Below are positions 10,673-22,600 of a stretch of 64,000 bases of DNA, in pieces. How positions within the stretch are numbered: the stretch's first letter is position 1; every line of letters begins with the position of its first letter. A program made the position numbers and the translations under genes. Source of the DNA: Lamellibrachia columna. Its lineage: Eukaryota > Annelida > Polychaeta > Sabellida > Siboglinidae. The notes under the pieces are model-generated. The model had not been told where the DNA came from. It saw only the letters and a program-made list of their open reading frames with translations, and did not search any database. The DNA lies in NCBI GenBank assembly GCA_963662155.1, contig OY759275.1, forward strand, positions 2,960,001 through 3,024,000. Reading direction: 5' to 3'.

Positions 10673-13600
10673 CTACAAACAAATACAACATATTAGACAT
10701 TGTTTACCTCTCAAAAAAAAAAAATTTTCATTCAATTTTATACTCAAAAACCTAAATAGGTTACACAGGAATTACAACGTTGCATACTGTTTCAATGTGA
10801 GACGGCTAGTATAAGTATACATAATCCAACCTTCAATAATACAGTAGTACCTGCCTTCAACGGACCCTCCGATGAGCGGACACGTGCTGTCGGGACACTT
10901 TCTCAATGTACGGACTGTTTTACCATGTTAATGTCCCTCTGATGAGGGGACACCTGGTTAACGCGGACAATGGACAGGATATTTTGGTTTTCTGTCCCTG
11001 CTAAGGCAGACAGTAATAATTTTCTTGATTTTTTTTTCGAAATATTTTATTTCCAAAAAGGCGATGGACAAACAGCGCAGTGTGTATTGGGAAAACAATG
11101 TTATATCGCGGGTTCGGATATAAGGCTGTTGGTCGTGGACTGCCGCCGGGGGAAATACCAAAAAACCTACTTATAATTGCTTTGACAATTCTCAAGAAAC
11201 AGGTGAACAATGTCAATGAACGAGTGTCAACCTGTTGTTTGTTTGACGCTGCCGCTGACATCAATCGCTGATGTTGGCTTCGTTTGAAATTGCAGTCGAG
11301 ATTCACAAATACACCTCGCATAAGAATCAGATAAGCAGTCTTAAATGCAATTTAGTATGCAGTACTAATACGACACTGGGGTGAAATGGCATGCTTCCAA
11401 TCTAAACGACGCGAAACGAACATGCTAAATACCAAACCCAAGGCGCCACCGGTGCGCGAAAATACGAATTCGTCATCTGCATATGAAACGATGCTAAGTG
11501 GTGCGTCATAAATTTATGCTTCAATTGAGATCAGTTGAAAATCGAGGTGAAACGATTATTAATTCTGCCTATTGTCGTTTTCTATGTTTAATCAGCTTAC
11601 ATACTGCGTGTGTCAACTCAATATGTTTTCGGCTGCTCAAATCCAGGTTATCATTTTGATTAGTAGGCCTATTAGTTCAGTACATTGTCATTCCATAACG
11701 GTACACATACATGTATTTTATTCAGTTAATGATTAAACAGGGTGTGACATTTAAAAATAATACACGTTGATGGTAGTTGACTCATTTAATAAGCTCTATA
11801 AACTGCATATTGCCGTATAAGACAGTGCTGCAAGCACACAGTGGCTTCGGCAGCGTTCTTGGACTTGGTGCAGCGGTCGCTGTTGTTTAGTAGCTCCCTG
11901 GTGGCAGACATGGGAACACTTAACGCGCGTTATCTGTAGTATGTGTACCTCATGCATATCCGCACGTCTACCGTATATGTATAGTACTGAACCCTCCACT
12001 CCAACACGCCTGTCCCTCCGATGAGGGGACACCTACCATGTAGGGACACTGTACTAAGTTTTTTACACTGGCTAAGAAAATATATTTATTTTTACAAACT
12101 TACTAATCACAAAATCTCTTCAGCACATTATTTTATGATCTCTTGAGCTGTACGAATTCGTAGTTCAACTTTAAAACATTTTAATAGTACAACTGTACCT
12201 GGTACTTGCCTATTAAAAAAAGTTTTTGTAGGAATTTTTACTGACTATTAAGTAATATTTGTATTATCAAAGAAATTATATGAAGAAGGGTAAAACATAG
12301 CTTTTGCCTGTACAACATTCCTCAAACCTAGTGTGAGTATCTATGGCTTCACTGGCAATATACGATATCTTTCAGACACATTACGCCAGTCAGCATTGAC
12401 CTGGTGTGTTACTGCATCTGTTACTGAACCGTTACTAATGTTGTCACTTACCGGGAGTGTTAAAATTGTCACTTACCGGGAGTGTTAAAGTTGTCACTTA
12501 CCGGGAGTGTTAAAGTTGTCACTTACCAGGAGTGTTAACGTTGTCACTTACCATGAGTGTTAAAGTTGTCACTTACTAGGAGTGTTAAAGTTGTCACTTA
12601 CCAGGAGTGTTAAAGTTGTCACTTACCGGGAGTGTTAAAGTTGTCACTTACCGGGCGTGTTAAAGTTGTCACTTACCGGGAGTGTTAAAGTTGTCACTTA
12701 CCAGGAGTGTTAACGTTGTCACTTACCAGGAGTGTTAAAGTTGTCACTTACTAGGAGTGTTAAAGTTGTCACTTACCAGGAGTGTTAAAATTGTCACTTA
12801 CCAGGAGTGTTAAAGTTGTCACTTACCGGGAGTGTTAAAGTTGGCACTTACCAGGAGTGTTAACGTTGTCACTTACCAGGAGTGTTAAAGTTGTCACTTA
12901 CTAGGAGTGTTAAAGTTGTCACTTACCAGGAGTGTTAAAGTTGTCACTTACCAGGAGTGTTAAAGTTATCACTTACCAGGAGTGTTAAAGTGGCCACTTA
13001 CCAGGAGTGTTAAAGTTGTCACTTACCAGGAGTGTTAAAGTTGTCACTTACCAGGTGTGTTAAAGTTATCACTTACCAGGAGTGTTAAAGTTGTCACTTA
13101 CCAGGAGTGTTAAAGTTGTCACTTACCAGGAGTGTTAAAGTTGTCACTTACCAGTGTTAAAGTTGTCACTGTTGGCCAAGGAATGTGTAGCAGTAGGCGA
13201 GACCTGACTGGGAGATATGTGATGAATGAGACATGTGGTGGAGATTGTCCTATCGGAACTCAAATGAGACGAATGAATGAGACATACGATGAATGAGACA
13301 TACGATGAATGAGACATACGATGAATGAGACATACGATGAATGAGACATACGATGAATGAAACATACGATGAATGAGACACACGATGAATGAGATATATG
13401 ATAAATGAGATATATGATGATTGAGACATATGATGAATGAGACATGACTGACTCGCACCTGAGTGACCAAGACAGCAATGAGCGTCAGCAGAAGAAGACC
13501 TGTTACACGCAGATGGAGGTCACCTTTTCTCCACTCATCTGATCGCTTTCTGGATCTTGTGTGTTGGACATGACTGTTGGCTTCACATGACATGGAATGT

Positions 13601-16600
13601 CTGGAACAATGGACAAGACAGTGACTATAATACTAATATGTACGGGTACAATACCAATACATTAATAATCGTCCCATCCTCCGGTCACAAGTCTTCCCTC
13701 TTAGTGAGGCTTACATTAAATAAAATATTCATAAATATCATAGCTCTTAGAAAAGTCTAGAGGCAGGGCTGGGATCAATTCGATTGAATCAACTCCAATT
13801 CCAATTCCTTTCAATTCATTTAATCAATTCCAATTCAATGAATTTTTTTTTTCAAATTAATTTTTTTTCAATTCAAGTTCAAATTCCTGCTCAAGTCTTT
13901 CAATTCCAATTCAATTCCATATGGGATAATAGTAATATGTAGTAGAATTTTTTTTTTAACAGTAATAGAGGAACTTTTTTAAAAGTAATAGTAATAGATC
14001 CTAAAGTAATAGATAATAGTCTGTTACTTTTCTATTACATCTATTGATGTAAACTTGTGATGAAAAAAATATCAGGTTTGTTTGCATGTTATTCCAACGG
14101 CTAGTAATTGTAAACAGTGTACAGACTATGGCTGAGCCGTTATTCAAACATGAAAAGACCAGTGGACTGATCATTTTATGGTTTCAGAAATACCTGCTCA
14201 ATGAAACAATGCAGGAGTAGCAAGCCAATTGCTGAGATTCCCCATTAGGGTGGCTATGGCTTCACATATTCCTAGCACACACAAAGGGCATGATATGTGC
14301 AGGCAGACAACAAATGTTATCTTAGAGCAGGAGCTGCAACATGTGTTGAATTCAAAGTAAGCTCATCACACCCACCATAGTTTAATTTGAGCAGAACTTC
14401 TGAGTTCTTTTTTCCTTTTTGGACACATGTTCTCACCTCATATCTTCAAATGGTGTACATATGTATGTTTAGCTGCTACAAAGAGTTTGAGTTCATATAC
14501 AATTCTAGGGTTGGATTCAGGGCCACAAGAAAATGATGTTCAATTAATTTTCTTTCAATTCCAATTCAACTTACTGAAAATCTTTCAATTCCAATTCCAA
14601 TTCAGCTTGGTGAAAATCTTTAAATTCCACCTGAAATTCAGGAATTGAACTGAATAATTCCAATTAATTTTTTAATTCACCCAGCCCTGTCTAGAGATCA
14701 CCATATATTATAGGCACACATGTGAACAAATCATATAAAATTAAACACTCAGGATTGCATTAATGTTCAACAGATTGCCGGGGGGGGGGGGGGGGAGGTC
14801 ATGACATTGAACTGATACATTATTTAGGGAAAGGTACATCTATTACATAGTCCTTTTCCTGGTAACTCTCATAGGGGGTGTGGGGGGAGGTCATGACATT
14901 GAACTGAACTAACACATTATCGAGGGAAAAGGTACATCTATTACATAGTTCTTGACCTGGTAAGTCTCATAGGGGGTGGGGGGGTCATGACATTGAACTG
15001 ACCTGACACATTATCGAGGGAAAAGGTACATCTATTACATATTTTTTCACCTGGTAACTCTCATAGGTCCACAGTCTGATTGTTCTTATTATAAAATCAT
15101 ACTATAAAAGTATAAACTATATCTACTATAACATAATGAAGACTCAAATGTGTCATAAATATGCACCAGACGTGAAGTTGAAGACTGCAGAATTGCTGAT
15201 GACACAGAACTCAGCACATGTTCCGTGTTCATCCTGACACACGCAGTCAGCCGTGTACTTCCCCGTGTTCTTTGGCTGCACCTAAACATATACACCAGGT
15301 CAGTGAGACAAGTTCTCAAGCCACGGCGAAACATTCGTACAAAGTAGGGGAAGGTGAGGCATAACCACACCATGGGGCATGTCTGCACACTTCATTATTG
15401 ACCACACCACGCAGTATCACATTAGGGGTCAATCACATTACATCAATTCCAATTCCACACCAATTACAAATACCAATACTAATTCCACCTCAAAAATACC
15501 AATTCCAATTATCAGTTTCATATAAAAATAAAATCAGGTGAATAGAGCAACCTCTGGCATACTCAACGCCAAAAACTAACAACTTTATTTTATTTTTGTA
15601 TATCACGGTACATAGTAGCAAACAAACATGATATAAGCAACATATTATGTTTTAATGATTATTTGTAGCAAATAATTTGAGTTAAATGGGTACATGATGT
15701 AATTACCAAAATAATGGCAGTCATTGAAAATATCAGTTGCATTTCCACCAACTGCAACAACTTTTCAAAATAAAGCACCAGTTCCAATTCCGGAATTGGC
15801 ATTTCAATTCCAATTAAAATGTAATTGACTCCCAAGTCTGTGTAGTATCTGGTCTCAAAACCATGCTCTACGGCAGCACCCAACCCTTACATGATCTCAC
15901 GAATCACAGCTCAGGTGATTTGCCAAAGTGTGATGGTTGATAACTGAAGAAATATAAAAACAATAGCTATTTGAAGGATGGATATTTACCAGGATGTTGC
16001 CCAAAGCCTAACATAATTAATATTGATCTACAATATTTACCTTTCTTTAGAACATATAATATACTGTTTTTTGATGACATATTTAGACCACACATTTAAA
16101 AAAACATACCTTTAAAAGATGAAGATTGCTTATGGGATAATAATAATGTTTATGTTGCTACAACAACCCCGGTTAATTTTGCATGTTGCTGTAATGTAAC
16201 TTACCCAGACTTTGTACTGGCCGGTGCAATGTAACTTACCCAGACTTTGTACTGGCTGATGCAATGTAACTTACCCAGACTTTGTACTGGCCGATGCAAT
16301 GTAACTTACCCAGACTTTGTACTGGCCGGTGCAATGTAACTTACCCAGACTTTGTACTGGCCGGTGCAATGTAACTTACCCAGACTTTGTACTGGCCGGT
16401 ACACACTTTGAAGAAGACAACATGTCTGAAGCCAGTTTCCTGCAATAAATAACACGACGTTGGTCAATATATATATATCAGTTTAGTACTTCTAAGGGGA
16501 CACACAGCAGGTGAAATGGCAGTTTTTGAATAAACTACTCAAAATGTGTTTCCACCATATTCTGATAGCTTTGTATATTTACTATCCATAAAGTTAGGTC

Positions 16601-19600
16601 ATCAGAATTAGTTGCCAAAAAATAAAAAAATTTCAAAATGGTTTCTACCAGTTTTGTAAAAAAATGTATACTGAATATGGTTTTGCTATTAAAATGATAT
16701 CTTTTGTTCCATAAAGAATGGCACTAATTCTCAATTTTTACTAAAAATGGCGAAACTCTTCTTTGGTTCCATGAAAACTGCAGGAAAAAGTTGAACATGT
16801 TTTTTTTATCAGTATGACCTGCTCTACAGCAATAACATGGCAACTTTAAAAACCCTCAAAAAAGCTGTGTCTGCCCTTGAGTGTTCTGGAGTTCCAGCCA
16901 GAAGGAAAAGAAAGCTTTGAGACAGGGATACAGAGGAAGCTGGAACGAACAAAGTGGACAGAAAGAAGAATCAATGATGGAAGACTCGCCATGGCATGAA
17001 AAAGAACTATAATGTCATTAATTATTACATAGTTCCTATTAAGATACTACTAATTATATGCAGCGACTTCTTACAAGACTAATTATAAGAAAGTTCTAAC
17101 AAGGTACAGTACATTTTATACAAGTGTGTCCACTCACCCCTTTACTGACAACCACTTGTGACTTGTGTGTCCGCTGGTTGGCAGTGCCACTAGTCGCATT
17201 GATCAGCCAGATGTCATAGTGAACAAAGCGGTAGGTAGGGGGCGCCAACATGAACCAAACATCGACACGTCTATGAGTTGTGTTGGGAAGGAAGCTCATT
17301 GCCGTGACCCAGTTTGCTGGATTGGGGGAATTAGGATCTAAGGAGAAGAAAACATAACAATTGTCATTCAGTCAACACGGCTGCTGCCACAACAGATGGT
17401 AACGCCTCCTTTAGGGCTTTTTCTACTTCAAGAAGGTGACATTTTGTTTCATTGTGGCAAGAACCATTAAACAAAATAAAAGATATTTTTAAATTGTGAT
17501 CATCTGACTGGCTGCTTGTGGTGACCCAACTTGCAGTCCGTCAGAAATAGCACCAGTTCTATATATTAATAATTTTTTTTACTATTATAGGGAATACTCC
17601 TGTCTATACAGATCAATATGATTTACAATAAAAAATATTACTTAAATAAAAATGGGATTAAAATAATATAATAATTATATTTAACATTGTTCAAATTAAG
17701 AAAATGTGCTAAAATTAGAAAACAATATCATAGCAACACATTTTTATAGTGTCATAAAATAGTTTGAACAGGTGGGGTTTTAGTGTTTGTAGTTTGAACA
17801 GGTGGGGTTTTAGTGTTTGTAGTTTGAACAGGTGGGGTTTTAGTGTTTGTAGTTTGAACAGGTGAAGTTTTAGTGTTTGTAGTTTTGAACAGGTGGGGTT
17901 TTATTTGGGGTTTTAGTGTTTGTAGGTCTTTAGAGGCGTGTCCAGTAACAGGGAGCCGATTCCAGAGTGGGGCCCCAAAATCCCAAAGGCATCCATCCCA
18001 AACACACACCGACACGCTCTGCTGAAGCTTTCTGTGGTGTTAGCAGTGCCTCATCAGACTGGTTCTAACTTTGATACATCTGTAAGGAGGTGTCTGGAGC
18101 TTCCTGTGGGGTTAGCAGTGCCTCATCAGACTGGTTCTAACTTTGATACATCTGTAAGGAGGTGCCTGGAGCTTCCTGTGGGGTTAGCAGTGCATCATCA
18201 GACTGGTTCTAACTTTGATACATCTGTAAGGAGGTGTCTGGAGCTTCCTGTGGGGTTAGCAGTGCCTCATCAGACTGGTTCTAACTTTGATACATCTGTA
18301 AGGAGTTGTTTGAAGCTTCCTGTGGTATGAGCAGTGCCTCATCAGACTGGTTCTAACTTTGACACATCTGTAAGGTGTCTGGTGCAAAAGTGCATTTAGT
18401 CAGCAGCATGCATGCAGCATGCAGCCTGTGTGCCACTGATGCTGTACAACTGGGGGGAGAGCACTGCATACGTTGCCAGTACACCATCCTTGAGAATTGT
18501 CTAACAGATCCCCTAAACAAGTTTTAGACTTCCATCAAAATAATACTCTTTTCAAGTTTGAATGGATTGAAATACACACCTTTCACATGTAAAATATGCA
18601 TTGTTCCATGATATAGATTAATTTACTAACATATCTGATTCATAGATTAATGGACCTCTCATATTATCGTATATTTATCATAAAATGCATTAAGATGTCA
18701 TAATATATACCTTTAATTCCCCAATAAGCATGATTTGTGATTTGATACCCTAGATGCTTTGTATGCGTTAACGTGCATTGGACACAGAAAACATACCGTA
18801 TTTGACCACGCTACTGCCCATACCTACATTATCGCCCACCTCCCATTTCATGGAAATTTGGGGTTAACCACCCACCTGCTCACATTACTGCCCGCCCCCA
18901 TCTCAGCCACACAGAATGATATCAAAATGTGAATGATAACCATGCAGAAATGCCACAAAATGGGCAGCAAATAAGTTGTCAAATATTCTTTACAATGTCT
19001 GCTCCAGTGGCGTTCACGTTTCTGGCGCTGGTTGGCGCATTGGCCAGGATGCATTGAATAGCTCTAAAACTCGCCAATTTTATCAAGCAATCTTCGTTTG
19101 ATATGCTGGGACTGTGTCCATCTTATTACTAATAGGTCATTTAACAACCAACTCCTCCAACTGTAAGCTTTCAAAAGAGACGAGATTTGATCGACGGCAG
19201 CGGGGTTGATCAACCATCCAAGTGAGCGCCCACAAACTACAATAGTTGTAAATCTGAACATTTAGTTGCCCTTTTCTGTTAACAAACATATGCGTAACAT
19301 CATTCTCAAGCAGCAGATAAAAGAAATAATTCTGATTAGTTAAAGTACTGAATTTCTGCTATGGCTGTGAGGCCTTCACGGGTTGATTTGGGCGTTCTGA
19401 CAACGACATGGCTAGTGCGATAGGACAAGCCAGTAGCGACACCTACCGCATGTATTATTACCAATTTGGATGAGCAGTTTGGGCTGGTTTCACGAAATTT
19501 GTGTATCATACAAAGGTTCATATTAATTCCATCGTGTGGTACGGATGCTTCGTGAAACCGGCCCCTGGTTGGTGCCTAGTCACGATCGTACATCCCCGGT

Positions 19601-22600
19601 CAGTTTACGCTGTTTCTGTAATTTTTTAATGTAGGGTGGGGGGGCAGTAATGCTAATTCCCGTTATCGCCCATACCCGCATCAGCGCCCATCCCAATTTT
19701 TTATATTTCGACCTAACCGCCCATGGGCGATAGTGAGGTCAAATACGGTACTTATAACATGTGGAATTTGTCACAAGGATGGTACAGTAGCAATGCAGTG
19801 AGATCCCCCCTCCCCCCGGGAGCTCCCAAGGCAGTTCTGAACAAGCTGTGGTAAAGAACACACGCCATGTTCCTACCTTCAGAGCCAGGTGTGACAACGT
19901 ATCCACGAGCATCTTTGCTGTCATGTCCCATGGCTGACTTAGGCAGACTGTATAGTTGGACGAAGAAGGTGGTCTTCCTTAAAGCGGTGTATATCCCATC
20001 ATAGTAGAACATCACCTGAATCCACACAACCTTGCATCACACGAGTCAACCTAAGTCCACGAAAAATGGCTTAAATGAATGTCATACACTAAAATACCAA
20101 AGTCTGCCTTGCACTCATAACGTTTTACTGCTGTCCATACACTAGTGCCCTGTTCATACACTAGTGCTGTGTCCATACACTAGTGCCGTGTCCATACACT
20201 AGTGCCCTGTCCATACACTAGTGCCATGTCCCAACACTAGTGCCATGTCCATACACTAGTGCCCTGTCCATACACTACTAGTGCCCTATCCATACACTAG
20301 TGCCCTGCACAGGCGTAGAATTTTAGCACAAGCCTAGCCTAGAATTTTAGCAGCTACAACGCAGGCCCGGCCAGGCCCACAAAAATACCTCAAGTCCGGC
20401 CCACTGAATCGACTGCCTCCATGACCATATTGGCCACATGATGGTGCCACCTGTCAATTATGTTTTGGGAATGCTATTCCACGATACTATCGCAATAGTT
20501 AAGAAACTACAGCAATAATAATGCAATAGTAATACAGTTGTTGCAATACTATCGCAATAGTAAAACTATCCCCATGATCACCCTACTTGACTTGACTGAC
20601 CTACTTGACAGCATTAGCACACTGACTTGATTCACCTACTTGACAGCGTTACCACCCTGACTTGACTGACCTACTTGACAGTGTTACCACATTGACTGAC
20701 CTGATTCACCTTCTTGACAGTGTTACCACACTGATTAGAAACCTACTTGACAGCGTTACCACACTGACTTGACTGACCTACTTGACAGTGTTACCACACT
20801 GACTTGACTGACCTACTTGACAGCATAACCACACTGACCTGATTCACCTTCTTAACAGTGTTACCACACTGACTAGAAACCTACTTGACAGCGTTACCAC
20901 ACTGACTAGACTGACCTACTTGACAGCGTTACCACACTGACTAGACTGACCTACTTGACAATGTTACCACACTGACTTGACTGACCTACTTGACAATGTT
21001 ACCACAATGACTTGACTGACCTACTTGACAGCGTTACCACACTGACTTGACTAACCTTGTCTCTGAGGTCGTTACTCTTCCACTCGGCTTGGCTCAAGTT
21101 GAAGGTCCGACATATTTTTCTGCCTACATATTTACCACTCATGATTGTCAATGTCAGCTGGAACCCCCGTATATACTTGTAGGAAACTGAAACAAGATGG
21201 AGAGAAACCTCCATGACAACATGCTGACAGGCTGAAAGGTTTTTGTAATTTGTGTTTTTTGTAGTCACCAGACGTGTTACGTCTCTTGTGTCTGGCGGGA
21301 TGCTCCTGCTTTTAGGAACTATCTCCTGTTGTCCCGCTTTTCATAATTCCTCTAGTTTTTATGCTTCCTACCGCTTTCCCCCAAATTTTCTGACCACGTT
21401 CCATTTTTAGAAATAAATATTTCCCCATTTCCATTGTGTTGGAAACTTTAGCAACTGTTAATATTCGTGTCATTGCATATTTCTGAATTCTCTCATCACC
21501 GGAATCATGGTACAGACATTTTAATTGGACGGAAATTATCATGTGGTTTGCAAACATCAAATCAAGTCAAACAGTTTTTGGTAGTAGTGAATTTTATCCT
21601 TTGACCGACGCGTGATGAATTCGTCGTTTGGTGGCTTGACTCGTGATTTTACATCATACACAAATCTCCAGTTTTGTAATTTCAGAAACTTAATAGGTCT
21701 GATGGTCACCAGAAATGGAGCAGTCATACTCGGTAATCGTACTCGTGTGTAATCATCAACAATTTTGGAGTGCATTAGTATGTTGGAGTGCACTATTATG
21801 GTGTAGTGCATTAGTATATTGTAGTGCACTAGTATGTTTTAGTGCACTAGTATGTTTTAGTGCATTAGTATGTTGTAGTGTATTGGTATGTTGTAGTGCA
21901 TTAAGTATGTTGGAGTGCCCTAGTATGTTGTAGTGCATTAGTACATTGGAATGCATTAGTATGTTGTAGTGCATTAGTACAATGGAGTGCATTAATATGT
22001 TGGAGTGCATTAGTACATTGTAGTGCATTAGTATGTTGTAGTGCATTAGTATGTTGTAGTGCATTAATATGTTGTATTGCATTAGTATGTTGTAGTGCAT
22101 TAATACGTTGTAGTGCATTATTATGTTGGTTTGCATCAGTATGTTGGAGTGCACTAGTATGTCATAGTGCATTAGTATACTGTAGTGCACTTGTATGTTG
22201 GAGTGCATTAGTATGTTGTAGTGCACTAGTATGTTGGAGTGCATTAGTATGTTGTAGTACAATATAACAGAAAAGTTAGATTTTTCAAAGAATTATTTTG
22301 AAACACGATAAGTAAAAAAATGGAATTGAGGAGGAACTTTTGTTTTTGACCCAAAAAAGGCCCCTATATTTGACCCTAAAAGGCCCCTATATTTTCCAGA
22401 CAAACAGACAATGTGATGGCACTGCTGCAGCACCTAGTCACCTACCATCATCTGGGATACGCCATGTGATGTTCAAACCAGGGTACATCTTGCCTTGGTA
22501 TCTTGGGTTTGGGTGTTTCTTCATGTAGACCGTGGCGTTGAGGTCCCGGGGCTTGCCTGGCCACCCTTCCTCTGGGGGTGGGTTAGCGTCTGGCACACAG

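Noticed and set aside
11796..12032. Minus-strand frame containing several cysteines, considered as a receptor exon
   Set aside because: It lies within the pogo-like element, and the receptor phases already close without it.
12441..13151. Regular 25-bp repeats considered as a CRISPR array
   Set aside because: There are no unique spacers, no cas genes and a clear animal genomic context; the units come from an exon end.
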